This document shows, one piece after another, positions 46,229 to 57,459 of a DNA stretch of 62,000 bases; positions within the stretch are counted from its first letter, which is position 1; every line of letters starts with the position of its first letter. The notes below the pieces were generated by a model. That model searched no databases. It saw only the letters and a list, made by a program, of their open reading frames with translations, and was not told where the DNA came from. Location: the NCBI GenBank assembly GCA_009760855.2, contig WPIO01000133.1, forward strand, positions 1-62,000, read 5' to 3'. This DNA is from Cristatella mucedo (taxonomy: Eukaryota > Bryozoa > Phylactolaemata > Cristatellidae). The translations under genes were made by a program, and so were the position numbers.

Positions 46229-46512
46229 AAATTTCCGGTTCCCGAGGACACGAGGCACCCGCTAATTGAGGTTTAGCTTTCCTAGTCTAGGGGTGCGCCT
46301 GAAAGTTACCAACGACGCATTGCGCCTAATTAGCGTCTGTATTCAGCAACTGCATGAGCCGATAGCACTTCCGCACTACACGGGCCAGTACGAGGCCCAA
46401 GTCGTCGGCGGTAGCGGAGGACAGCAGCGAAGCGCCTTTACCCAGCAGGCCACCGGGAAACTTCCGCTCTCTGCTTCGAAAGGCGCGAAATTGTGTAGAC
46501 CTGCCGGGTGAT
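46229..46512 (+). promoter_or_regulatory. SARNP: Presumed SARNP promoter and 5' UTR
   Basis: This is the short space between the LINE-A tail and the SARNP ATG. No TATA box is evident. If transcription starts here, the whole promoter-proximal region is under 300 bp or includes the retroelement end. Confidence 0.4.
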
Positions 46513-49500
46513 ATGGCGGACTTGAGCGTCGAAGGAGTCGGCAATCTGAAGGTATCGCAAAAAACGGCCCACCTGCCGACTGTATAGCTTCCGGTGGTTT
46601 TTGATCGCGTGCCGACACCACTATCATGTTATTTACGCAGGTCAATGACTTGAAGAAGGAACTGAAAGCCCGGAGCTTGTCGGTAGCTGGAACCAAGAGC
46701 GAGCTGTCATCGAGGCTTGTGGATTTTCTGGGAAAAGGTTTGGCGCACTACTTTTCGCGCAGTCGCGGCTCACTGAGCGAGCCCAAGCTCTGACGATTCG
46801 AACGCGTTTGTAGGCGGAGGTGACAGGGGCGGCGCGGACGAGAATCTAACCCCGGAAGACGGTATGTCGCAGTGCTGTTCATGAGCCGCCTGTGCGATCG
46901 GGATGCCTGACGTAGCGTCGGTGCTGCTTGTGGCGAGCCCCCAGCGAACGAACCCCCAGGCGATGCGCTCTGGAGCGAGCGCACGTACAGCCACGGGTGC
47001 AGACGCTCCCACGGGTGCAGACGCTCCCATGCAACGATCAGAAACGACTGCATGCTGGCATGCTGATGCTGGCCTGATCGTTCAGGCGTGTCGCTCCAAT
47101 CGCCAGGGTTTTGCTGGAGATTGCGGGTTAGAGCGATCAGCCTGCTTCCCCGCGGGGCCAATAGCGAGCAGCAGTGCTGTGCCAGTCGTGTTTCGCACAC
47201 TCGCCATTTTCAACGGTCGCAAAAACCACATCCAGCATAAACGGCCCGAGCTTGTAAACCCGGTCAGCTTAGTACGCGTCTCCGTCGTTCTTGACTTACA
47301 GCTTGCGTTTGCTCAAGCTCATTTGCTCACGTAGGCGGCCTTCAGCTACTAGCTGACGGATGTGTAAGTAGTGGCTGTGTTAGCCAAGTCATGCCACTTA
47401 GCTGCAGTGGGTTAATTGCTGTGTGGCTTGACCAAGAAAGCATTCTGCTTGCGACAGTCGTAACTGATAGTTTTTACAACATTTTTCTTATGCTGTCCAG
47501 ACGACCTGACCAGTCATTTGTGACACTCTTTATCGGTGGGTGCGTGAGAGCTCAGGTGAGAAGCTGCGTGACCACGGGGTTGTAGTCGGTGCTTGTTCTT
47601 AGACGTACAGCTTGATTTACTCTGTCCAGCGTTTGTATGGTCAACTCGTGCAAATTCCTGTGATATTTGCGAACCACTTTAATGCTTTTCTAAATTTCTT
47701 CTGATCATCTTGCTAGTTCAAGATATACATCGTTAGGGACAAACGGGGATTTGACAAAAGGTGCTTTACTCTCTCAAGTTATTGTTGGTTAAGCGAGTTT
47801 GTAAAGCTCGAATGCTCTGTTTGGGGTGTCGTTACATTTGGAAGTAAGATAACGATCCTGTTGCACACTGTAAGGCCTGTGAAGTACTTTTGACTAGTCG
47901 TTGTTTGGTGCTGATAAAATAGCCTTGTCAGTCGCTTGATTTGAACCTCATAGATGAACTGTAGAGTGATATCGATCGGCAGCTGAGATGGGGTTGGTCG
48001 GGCTGTACCAGTAGCCCACAGTTTCACTTAGAACTCAAGATCTGTGGAATGTGCTACTGCAGAAGAAACAAAGCCAAAGTTAAAGGAGGCTAGTTGATTT
48101 AGCAGCCTCGTTTGTATTTTGGCAGAAATGCCTTTATGGCTGTAGTCACCACTAGCAGTGGGCAATAAAAGATTGCCCCCTGAAGGGCTTGCACTTGCGA
48201 GCAGGAAACGTCAAGAGCACTAGCAGCTGACCACCTCGTGGGCTCACGTTCAGGCCCAGGACACGGAATCGTGATGGGCAAGCAAGCAAGCAGCTGCATG
48301 TCTGTGCTGAGACCGAGGTCTGGCTCGTGCCCTGGCCAGACGAAGGACGTCGTGAGGAATCGTGGTACGGACGGCGACTGCACACCGAATGCTTACTTAC
48401 CAACGGCTGTGTTTGCGTCTGTTTTCGTGCTACCAGTAAATATTTTCACGTGCTGCGCAAGCATAGAAGGAAACCCTCTTATTACCCGAAAGAATTGACA
48501 GTCACAGCGAGTGCGGCGGCCGCACTGGCTGCAGTTTTTACGACAGGGTGAGTGTACATCCACCGTCAGATGAGGTTATGCATTAAGCCAGGCAAACAAA
48601 AATGGCCGGTCGGACGAGTGTCTATGCACGTAGAGATTCTATGAATATTGAGAGGATGCGTGTGCAGAAATATTCGGCCTCGTATGCTCTTTCGCTGGAG
48701 TTGAACCCGGATCGTGCAGGCGCCGGATCTTAGCAGAGCCCCGTTCCACTGCAGACCAGCTTTGAACCGTGCTTTAGGTATGCACGGCGGCATCACTTCC
48801 TTGTGCACGGCGTCGTTGCACGAGCCATGTGTCAGAAGCGAACTCGACTGATTACTCGGATATTCTTGTTCTGTTGCAGAAGAGCTTTTGAATGTAAGTG
48901 GCCGACCTTGAAGGACCAGGCTTCTGCTAACGTTGATTGTGGAAGAAGTGGAGCCGGCCTGCGCCGAAATCGTCCGTGCGCTTGTGCAAAACCACACCCC
49001 TCCTCTCCAACCCCCCCCCCCCTGTGCACTGCCTTTGCGTCTTCTGCCCGCAGCTTTGCTGCGCAGGCGGCCGTGCCACGTGACCTTGACACGCTGCAGC
49101 CACATCCATTGATTTGGTTTTGAATATTTTGCTGCCAAGGACCCTGCCGAAGATGCGCAGCCAAAGGGAAGCGTCGCTGCCTCCTTGTCCCCGGCTGTAG
49201 CTGATCTGGACAAGACGGCCGCAGCCGCTGTGGCCACGTCGCCGACGACGAGTCAAGCAGCGTAGGTCGAACCGGGCTGTCAGCGCCGCGACGACCACGC
49301 AGCAACCGGTGCTCGATTTTTAAATTGCCCTTAATTTTAAATGGCCCTTAATTTGCTGCACTCTCTCTCTCTCCTGTGACTTGTGCACGCCTCACTGTGC
49401 TTTCCCAGGTCGAAGCCGGATGTGGCTGCGGCCGCTGCTGCCGGAGGCTTGGTGAAGAAGGCCGTTGCTGACGTCAAAAGCCTGAGTGCTGAAGAGGTAG

Positions 49501-51896
49501 CTCTCGTTTGTCTGTTCAGTTGCACTGTGTTTGGCCGTCGTTTTTCGCCTCGCCACTCAGAGAGCCAGGTTGCTGCGGAACCGGCCAGAATCGGCTTTGA
49601 GCAACTTTTTTTATCGGCTCGTTGTTTAGCGACTGAAGCTGCGGCAGCAGAAGTTCAACGTGGTCGCTGCAGGCGACAAAAAAGAAGCACGAGCGAAGCG
49701 GTAAGCAGCGACAGCAGCGCGAGCGGCCACCTCTTGGCAGAGGAGGCCGGGGGCGTGCGATATCCTGAGGGGGTGGGGCAGCAGCAGTGAGGCTACGGGC
49801 TGGTCTCGAAAAGACTTTTGGTTTTACTTTATTTATGTGACAAATGTGCAAAAAAGGCACTGCTAACAAAGCACTGCTCAAAAGAGCTTACAAACTGCCC
49901 TCGTAGTTAAGATAATCTAGTCATTGATGTCATTGGCAGTCCTCCTCCTCCTCCTCTGTATCTCACTTGCCAGCTCAGTATCATGCGTGTCTGCCGGACG
50001 AGACGTAGCAGCTGACCAGCAGCCCTGAATGTCTTCTTGTGCGCTTTGGTGTGCCATTCTATGCGTGTGGCACATGTGTGCTTCAATAATAATACATTTG
50101 CATAGCGTCCTTTGAAAACTGAATTACTTTCTAGGCACTTAACAGATGCTGTTAAGAAAGCACGACCAACATGTAAGTGGCAACATTCGCAATATCATCA
50201 AATGTAACATTGTTAGATGTGACATGCACAGTGTCAAAATGTTGATAGGGTTAGTAGCAGCAGGCACAATGTCTGCACGCACAATATTAATAATAATAAT
50301 GCACTTGATAAAGCATCCTCAGATAACTCAATTTCCTACTAGGCGTGTTACATTTGCTGCAATGGTAAACACGATTGAATGGTGAGTAATATCATGCTTG
50401 ATAGACAGCATGCACAGCGTGGTTAGGGGTGACGTGCACAGGGTCAGCATGCAAGTGTGGTCAGTGACAGCATGTACAGTGTCAGCATGCATAAGCACGT
50501 GTTTTAAGCTTCTTTTCAAGTGTCATGTCAGGGCATGGCATGTAGGAAGTCAGGAATGAGTTCCAGGCTTGAGGAGCTTATGAACTAAATGCACGGTCTC
50601 CAAAAGATTTGAGGTTCGTGCGAGGTGTATTTAAACGATTTAATTCAGAATAAGGGGTTGTACGATGCTTAGCCTGGTGGCAGATTAGTTCTGAGAGGTA
50701 GGCTGGAACCAAAGAATGAAAGGACCTAAAAGTCAGTGACAAAACCTTGACGTCGATGTGCTTCTTTTGTGGTTGCCAATGCAGGTCAGCCATGAGTGAT
50801 GTTAAGCGACCACCACACCACGGCGACCGTGGTGGCACGGAGTCGCTCCACTAACGAGCAGACGCAACCGAGCAGATGCTAGCTGCTGCCGCCGGCTGCG
50901 TCCAAGTGTGCCTCTGCACTCTGAACCCTTTGAGCGCTGCATGCCACTGCCGAAAGCAAGTCTTTCGTTGAAGCTCGAGGTCGAGTTGTGCTCGAGTCGG
51001 TTCCTGTTAGCTAGCCTTGCCCTGGCGCCGATCGCCCAGCCTATGGTGTGGGCGAGGCTAGCGCCTGGCTCTCTCCGGCATAGAGGCTTCTCCTTCCGCT
51101 CATTCTCCTCCTCCTCCTCCTCTCCCTCCTCACCGGCCCCTCCTACCGGAGCAGGAGCAAGGAGCTGGGAGCCCGGGGAAAGACACTCCACGAGACTGAC
51201 AAGACGACGAGACTCTCCGACGGCGAAGAATTGGGGCGCCGCCCCTCCCCCTACCGGGGGGGGGGGGGAGTGGCTGCCGTGAAGTTTAACCCGCGCGTGT
51301 GCTGTTGTCACCAGCAGCATCTGGCGTGCTGTGTCGTCTGTCGGTTAGCTTTTAATGTTACACCCTTCTGCCTAACCCTCACGAATAGATTAGCGCCGCT
51401 CCGGTTCGTCGCCTTCGCTTCGAGCCCGAAGCCATTGGCATCGGAAGCCAGTGCATTGGCTAATCTCGTCCGCCGTCTAGAGGGGCCTGGCTGCCTTGGC
51501 GTGGCAAGCTGACAGCCTACTGCTCGACGCTGTAGGTTTGGCCTGCCGCAGACTGCGACGCCTACTGCGGCAGCAGCCGGTGACGGCTCTGCGGCCAAGG
51601 CACCTGCGGGCGCTGGCACCGTGCCGCCGCCGACCCTCGCAGCGAGCCTCGAGAAGCTGAAGCAGCGGCGCGAGCGGTTCGGGCAGGCCGTGTCGGACAC
51701 AATCAAGCAGGTGCGCACCAGCGCCCGCCCAGTGCAGCGGCGGCTGAGGTGACACCATATTATTCTTGTTGTTTATTGAGCATGCTACCACTAGCCGTTC
51801 GATCGTGCTTCCTTTGCAGCAATTGTAAAGTGCCCAGAGAGAGAGAGAGAGTGAAAGAGAGAGATAGAGTTCTCTGAGGGCGCTTTAGGAAATACA

Positions 51897-51927
<31 letters not shown>

Positions 51928-54900
51928 CATCAAGCAGGTGCGCTTGAGCTGCTGCAGCAGCAGCACAAGCGACTGAGTCACGTGTACGACCTGCTGTGGC
52001 CGCCTCCGCTGCAGCCATGACGGCTCGTGCCCTCACGATCAGAGGCAGCGATCGAGGCTCACGCATCTGCTCATCCTCTCAGTTATATCTGCTCACTGCA
52101 GGTCGAAGCAACAGAGAGAATACTAAAGAGGAAGCAGCGTTTTGGAGCCGTCGCACCGGCAGCGGTCACGGCCGACGTGGAGGTAAAAAGCCCCGTGATC
52201 TCGTGCGGTCGTGTTTACCTTATTGGCACGCGAGACCGACCGTGCTCGAGTGTGCCTCGTGCTTGCGAATGAAACCGTTAGCTGTGATGCCTGCAGGTAG
52301 CAACGTAATAGCATAACGTAGCAATAAGGATGAGGCGTTTGCGTGGTTCGGTAAGACAACTAAATCTCTTTCCTGTTACCACCAATCATTTTAAAATGCT
52401 CTTGATATAGCATCTGTAAAGTGCTTAAAAAGAGATCCAGTTCTGAGTGAGCTATGCAAGTGCATTATTACTATTATCATTATTATTACTGTGCACATAC
52501 TTGAAAGGTGCAGCCAGTTATTTGTTTAGTGATTTATAAGCCCATGAAGAAATAGTTCTCATGCTCTCGTATAGCTTTGGCTGCTTTTCAGTTTCCCAAG
52601 GCAGGCAGTTTGTTTCCAGGTGTAGCCGCCCCACCAAAGACTTCTGCGGGCTTTCCTAGTGGCATTACGCACTTTTGACTTGGGTAAATGTGAGTTTCAG
52701 GAGTGCAGCAGCAAACAACTGCCCCATCTCACCTACGTGTAAAGATTCCATGCTATCTTGGGAGAAAGATAAGAACAATAAATAAATAAAATGCGGGACA
52801 CTGGGTGGTTGCTCGTAGCTTTCCTGGACGCTTGCACTCTTCGACAAGGGTTGGGTGCACAGTTTGCCGTGAGGAGGAGGAGGGGAGGCAGTGCTAACTC
52901 TTTCTCTCGTGCAAACTAGCACATCGCTGCCGCTCAAGAATGATGGGCAAGAGCGAGTTTCTAGACGAGTTTCTCTCCTCTACCGCTCTTTCTTAGCTCG
53001 GCGCTGCCTCTCTCTACAGCAGCACGCAGTCCGGTGGGTTTTCGGGGTGGGCGCCGTAAAACCTCTGTAATGAATGGAGACAATTATGCCTCCCCACAGT
53101 GTGTGCTGAGATGACCTTGGGAAGGTGCGACCTACCAAGATTGCCTCGGCGAGTCGTTGTTCTCGCCTTCCAAGGATTGCACAGGGAAGCCGTTACCATG
53201 CCTGCTTGCTGTCCGTCCCCCTCCCAGCGATCCGCTCCTCCCCCTTGAGCTAACTAAGTAGCTTGGCTCACAGCGGGAAGCCGGCTGCTCGGTAGCTGCT
53301 AAGCCTGCCGGTGGAACTGGCTACCCGTGCGACCGGCTGCCTTTGCAGGCTTGCACGATGTCAGTCAATGACCTCTAGCCCTGGCACTGCAGTGCAGCTG
53401 GCTCTCAGGTAGATTCGAGCGCTCATCTTCATATCAGCGATCGTGGCGCGAATGCGGCCAATGTGCACGCGTTCTTCTTTTGGAGACCTGTGGGCTGTGA
53501 GACCCTGGTCGTTGTTGGGCACGATGTGTCAGGCCAGGCATGTGCTCAGAGAGGGAGGAAGAGAGAGAGAAAGAGCGGTTGTCGTCCGGTCTGGTCTTGC
53601 TGTCGGATTTTTTTCCAAAAAGAGCTTGACATCGGGCAAACATTTTATTAGCAAGGCTACCTAAATAGATAACTAAATTATGTTGCTATTTGGTGAACTG
53701 CCCCTCGATCGGCTGATCACTGAAACGACACTGTGCCATCCAATTGTGTCCTTTACCGAATTGTACAGTTTACCAGTGGTAACCCAGATGCCCAAGTCTT
53801 TTCCATTTCGCTCGTGACCGCTCTCATGCCCGGAGCTTGCGTCCAGGGGGGTGGACATTCAGCATTTGGTGCGGCACGACACTCGGCTGGACTCACGACC
53901 CTGGTTAGCGCTGTTTTCTACGTGGTTCTGGCGGCCACGATTGCGCTCTGCCTTAGCGAGTGGCCTCAGTCAGGAGCGCCACAGCCACCCTGATAGGACG
54001 ATGCCCCCTCGACCCAGCACCTGCGGAATCCCGCAAGGATCCTGTCTTGGTTCTTTGCTGTTATCCATTTATACTGTACCTCTGGGAAAAGTCATCAGGC
54101 TCACTCGGACTATCACTTCTCTCTGCTGACGATACTCAGCTTTATTCGTCATTTAAACCGTTGGCATGTGCTGCAGCCGCTGATAAGCTGAATGCCTTGC
54201 CTAGCAGACGTTCGATCCTGGATGTCGGCAGATGTCCTTAAACTGAGCGACGATAAAAGCGAACTGCTACTCGTAAGACCCCGAGCATGAGCCTGGATTA
54301 GGAGACTTGGCTGTTCTAATAGGTGATGCTGCTATGCGAGTGTCACCACGTGCTTGGAATTAAGCCATCGCCTTAGAAAACTGCCTACATTTTGAAAGTT
54401 TCATTAAGAAGCTGGCCTCCACAGCTAGCCATCAGTAAATGTAAAGCGCCTAGAAAGAGATTAAGTTCTCTGTCGGCGCTTTATCAATTACATTATTATT
54501 ATTACTATTATCACGTCTGATCATTATGTTAGATTAGGGACTGTCCACCACGGTGGCTTTAGGGAAATGTTTAACTAGCTTCCTGTTCTTCCCTAGGCTC
54601 GATTATTGCAAAACCACTTTGGCTTGGCTACCAAAAATAAATCTCTAGGCCACTGAAGCTTGCTATGATTATGGCTGTAAGGCTGGTTTGTAAATCCCAG
54701 ATGTTTGACCATGTGTCTCCTTTGCTGAAAGAGCTATGATGGGTGCTGGTTGATCAATGGATGTAGAGCAAAGTTCTTATGCTGACCCACAAGGCCCACC
54801 ATGGCTTGGCTCTTTCGTACCTGGCTGAACTGCTGCATCAGTTTCAGCCTCCTCGTGCCCTCAGGTCTCCTATGGAAAATTAATTAGCTGTTCCATTCCT

Positions 54901-57006
54901 TCACTACCAGTTAAGACCGTTAGCGATGGAAGCTTTGGTTCTTCAGTTCCTAGACTGCGAAGCTCGCTTCCACAATTCTTATGCAATGCCATCCACTCTC
55001 CTGCTGCCGATTATATGGCATAAATGCCCTGCTGAGTAAGCCATGCTTCTCACTTACTTTTTTTGATTAAGAGATGAAGTCTATTGGATATGGCGTGCAT
55101 GCCGCAAGCTGCTTAGGCTTTGAGTTGGCTATAGAAAAATCTTCTAGGTTGCACTTACTTGGTCTCAGCAGCTTTTCAGAGTTTCTTACAAGATTGTGAC
55201 TCACTAGGCTCCCCCTGTCCTCCCTCGCTCCGGATGTCCTGTCGGAATGCCTGGAATGTCAGGAATGCTCTTAGCTCCTTATTCAGACCACTGACCTAGT
55301 AGTTGTTGCTGGCACTCGGCAGGTTTGCATTCAGCCGACTCTGAAATAGCAAATGTAAAGTCTCCGCTGCAGATATCCAGCCCCTACTTTGCTTCCTACT
55401 AGGAAGGGAATTCGTGTGGCATTGTGGGAGGGCTTTTCGGCACCTGCTGGGTCCAAACGTATGATACTTTAATAGTGAGCCTGAATGTTGTGTGAGCGTT
55501 CGGGTCTTTCATGTGAGACGTGTCTCCTGTGTTGAGCCCACACTGCCCATTGTATTTAGGCGGCATGTGAGGCAACGCTTTTGGGCTAGGTAACTGCTCA
55601 GGTGAGCAGACCCAAGTTTTTTTTTCCAGCAGCAAAGGAAGTTCAAGTCTCTTTGTATCCTGGTGACCACGTCACCTGAAGAAAGCTCATCAGTCTCTTG
55701 ATAGGCCTCAGTAGCATGCACCATTCACTAAATGGCTCTTTTGTATAGCTCATTTGTATAGCATCCTAAGAGAACTTAATTTCTGTTCAGGCGCATCGCA
55801 TATGCCACGGGTCTCGAGCCCACGCCTTTGGCCAGAGCCTGATCGGGACTAGCACCTTCACTGCTAGGCCTATTTGGTATGCCTCCATTTTGGTATGCCT
55901 CTAAACTCGGGATTCGGGTTCGATTTTCGGGAAACAGCATCAGCTAGAATTTAGGCTTGGTGACTCGTAAGCAGAAGAATGAGTAAGACGTGGCCACGTG
56001 GTCACGTGGGCCCGCTCGTGATGTACTCGACGAGCCGCTTCAGCCAGTCTCCGAATGCCCGGTGCTGATGCTGCCGTGCATGCTCTTCAGTGCTCCTCTC
56101 TGGCCGTAGCAGCAGCAGCTCGCCTGGGCGTTGCTCTGCAAGCGCCATTGCGTCGAGCTGTCGTAAGAGTGCGATCGCCTCTGCCTTCGATGCTGCCGTG
56201 CCGTCACGTGACCCTGCAGCAGCAGCAGAGCTGCTCTGTTTCTGAGGTCGGATCAGGGTGCTGCGCCCCTCCTTGTGGTCTCCATAGGCCTGCGCTCTGG
56301 TGGTGCCCTCACTGCCGGAGCGCTCGTTCGCCGGGCGCTTGGCTGCAGGTAATGTATCTCCGTCTGTAACTCCACAAAGTCATTAAGACCATGTGGGTGT
56401 TACACAGGAGAGTTTTGTATAGCGCACTCACAGCCCAAGAGGCTTTCGGTACGCATTCGGTAGCCGACAGACTTCGTCTCACTCAACAAAGAGAAAGTGG
56501 GAAGCATAGCAGAGCCAGGAGAGCAGTTGAGGTAGTGAGTAGCATAGAAGTAGCAGCTCAGGACTGCTGAAAAGGATGTGCCATAGTCGGCAGTAAGAGA
56601 GCATTAGTTATTAGTATTATTATTAGGCAGTAGTCGTCACTGCATAAGAAATGTGGAAGCGAGTTCCACAGTTTAGGACCTGCAGAGCTAAAGCTTATGT
56701 CGCCAACGGTCTTTAAGCAGAAGAATGGGACAGCTGCATCAGTGAGCTGCCTTGATGGCTCACTAGGTAAGGCGGTTGCTTTTCACGATCTCGGCTCCGA
56801 GGTCGTGGGTTCGAATCCTTTGGTGGGTGATTCTTTATTGCTGCTGCAAACGGTGGCTATAGCCGTAAAGGCTCTTTTGCTGCTGTACAAAAGAGGCTGC
56901 TAAATCAGCTAGTATTTATTATATTATTATCAGTGCTCACCTCTCGCGATTGCAGGAGAAGAAAAAGAAGCGAGAGCAGCGGTTCGGTGCCAAGGTGGCC
57001 TCCTAG
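46513..57006 (+). CDS. SARNP: SARNP (CIP29, Tho1/MOS11 family) mRNA-export factor, ten exons
   Basis: SARNP is a nuclear RNA/DNA-binding protein of the TREX mRNA-export pathway that binds the helicase DDX39B/UAP56. Exons are 46513-46551, 46641-46737, 46814-46861, 48880-48893, 49140-49261, 49409-49496, 49630-49700, 51536-51710, 52102-52182 and 56956-57006. All introns are GT-AG, every phase agrees, and the sum is 786 nt, or 261 residues (vertebrate SARNP is about 210). The SAP domain covers residues 10-45 (LKVNDLKKELKARSL, then SELSSRLVDFLGK). An acidic linker follows (ADENLTPEDEELLNDPAED), then an Ala-rich segment that explains the extra length. The C-terminal half has five aromatic-Arg motifs, as in vertebrate SARNP: KFNVV at 144, RFGLP at 160, RFGQA at 207, RFGAV at 231 and RFGAK at 254. 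These correspond to the tandem DDX39B/RNA-binding repeats of the family. The ATG is the first in frame and opens MADLSVEG. Introns 3, 7 and 9 carry the repeats. Confidence 0.94.
46641..46737 (+). CDS. SARNP: SARNP exon 2: SAP domain
   Basis: This exon encodes almost the whole SAP helix-extended loop-helix motif, VNDLKKELKARSLSVAG then TKSELSSRLVDFLGK. The conserved Leu, Gly and basic residues are in place for nucleic-acid binding. Acceptor TTTACGCAG, donor GTTTGG (non-consensus at +3 but GT). Confidence 0.93.
48090..48245 (-). repeat. SINE-1 copy, minus strand, in SARNP intron 3
   Basis: The reverse complement shows the body (TAGTGGTGACTACAGCCATA, AAGGCATTTCTGCCAAAATA) and the end AAATCAACTAGCC. 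The B-box area has decayed. Confidence 0.7.
48880..48893 (+). CDS. SARNP: SARNP exon 4, a 14-nt microexon
   Basis: The sequence between acceptor TGTTGCAG and donor GTAAGT completes a split Glu codon and adds Glu-Leu-Leu-Asn. It is the only piece I found that both accepts the phase-1 end of exon 3 and supplies the phase-0 start needed by exon 5. It also gives the acidic EDEELLND sequence, similar to the EEDVLGDE region of vertebrate SARNP. Confidence 0.8.
50085..50290 (-). mobile_element. LINE-A 3' end, minus strand, in SARNP intron 7
   Basis: An AAT tail at 50087 is followed by the hairpin tail and the 3' region. It is truncated at about 50285, where the tail of another minus-strand LINE-A starts. 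Confidence 0.75.
50286..50805 (-). mobile_element. LINE-A C-terminal region and 3' end, minus strand, in SARNP intron 7
   Basis: An AAT tail at about 50286-50300 leads to the hairpin tail, 3' region and post-RT blocks (ADLHWQPQKKHIDVKVLSL, AYLSELICHQAKHRT). It ends near 50805. Confidence 0.8.
50806..51535. other. GC-rich part of SARNP intron 7
   Basis: No further exon is needed by the phase map. It contains an 11-nt G run at 51258-51268, a CTC-rich block near 51105-51130, and a small CCACCAC/GTGGTGG hairpin at about 50811-50835. Confidence 0.5.
51755..51935 (+). repeat. LINE-A 3' end with GA expansion in its hairpin loop
   Basis: The copy starts about 45 bp after the SARNP exon 8 donor. Its hairpin loop contains an expanded run of GA units (51837-51865), then TCTCTGAGGGCGCTTTAG and ATT repeats. 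Confidence 0.85.
52395..52495 (+). repeat. LINE-A tail fragment in SARNP intron 9
   Basis: A diverged hairpin (GTAAAGTGCTTAAAAAGAGA, then CAGTTCTGAGTGAGC) is followed by GTGCATTATTACTATTATC. Confidence 0.7.
52500..53850. other. SARNP intron 9 sequence with nothing recognised
   Basis: I see no exon: the SARNP phase map closes without one, and no RNA gene is evident. A short GA-rich run lies near 53549-53575. Confidence 0.45.
53860..55180 (+). mobile_element. LINE-B fragment from RT to 3' end, broken, in SARNP intron 9
   Basis: It starts in the RT before the CGIPQGS block (about 54017), with an ADDTQLYSSF motif at 54127, LNALPSRRSILDVG, then ELLLVRP-type and HGLALSYLAELLHQ-type blocks. It ends with a decayed LINE-B end near 55130-55180. 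A LINE-A tail interrupts it. Confidence 0.8.
54435..54513 (+). repeat. LINE-A tail nested in LINE-B
   Basis: The hairpin tail plus ATT repeat is inserted in the ASHH codons of LINE-B. The 4-bp ATCA occurs on both sides (54431-54434 and 54510-54513), possibly a short target duplication. Confidence 0.75.
55745..55890 (-). repeat. SINE-2 copy, minus strand, in SARNP intron 9
   Basis: The reverse complement shows the head with CTAGCAGTGAAGGTGCTAGT, the GGGCTCGAGACCC B-box region and the tail CCTGAACAGAAATTAAGTTC. It ends AGGATGCTATACAAATGAGC. Confidence 0.75.
56350..56740 (-). mobile_element. LINE-B 3' end, minus strand, in SARNP intron 9
   Basis: From the GTAATGTATCTCCGTCTG tail at 56350 the minus strand reads the C-terminal region of LINE-B. 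A short ATT-rich insertion (about 56598-56632) splits it. A SINE-1 follows directly. Confidence 0.8.
56745..56930 (+). repeat. SINE-1 copy, well preserved, just before the last SARNP exon
   Basis: It has an A box (GATGGCTCACTAGGTAAGG), a palindrome with one change (CACGATCTCGGCTCCGAGG), the B box GGTTCGAATCC at about 56808-56818, body blocks and the AAATCAGCTAGTATTTATT tail. It ends about 25 bp before the SARNP exon 10 acceptor. Confidence 0.85.
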
Positions 57007-57433
57007 CGGAGGAGTCGTCTCCTCCTCGTAGCCGAGATGTGGTGCTGCTAGGCGCTTCGAGCTGCCGGCAGCATGCCGAAGTGGTGGCGAGCCGTCGCCG
57101 GGTGGCAGGCGCCTCGCATGTGCACGCTGCTCCGACAGATCTGCCCGCTTCTCCTTCTGGCTGCTCCGTGTCTGCTCCGTGTGCGGCAGCCTCCTCTTCT
57201 GCCTCCTTAGCCTTAGCCTCGGAGCCTGCGACCAGCTGACCTGCGAACGTCACAAGGAGGCTCTGCACTATGTCGCGATTCACGAGCCTCGCTGCTGCCA
57301 TGTTTAGTGCGTTTCATCGTCTTAGTTGTCGGTGAGCGAGAGCACGGTCTGCTGGGATGCGGCTCCTTGGTTTTAATCTGGCGACGTTGGCTTCCTGGTG
57401 TATGATCACCTGCTCTTGTGTTAGCTGTTGCTG

Positions 57434-57439
57434 AATAAA
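57434..57439 (+). terminator. SARNP: AATAAA poly(A) signal of SARNP
   Basis: This is the first canonical AATAAA after the stop at 57004-57006. It gives a 3' UTR of about 450 bases. Confidence 0.75.
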
Positions 57440-57459
57440 CCTCCTTATTAGCCATCTGT

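Noticed and set aside
48502-48547. Possible extra SARNP exon (TASAAAALAAVFTTG)
   Set aside because: Its acceptor phase fits, but its 46-nt length leaves the wrong phase: joining to the next exon yields a stop codon, whereas the 14-nt microexon alone closes the frame.
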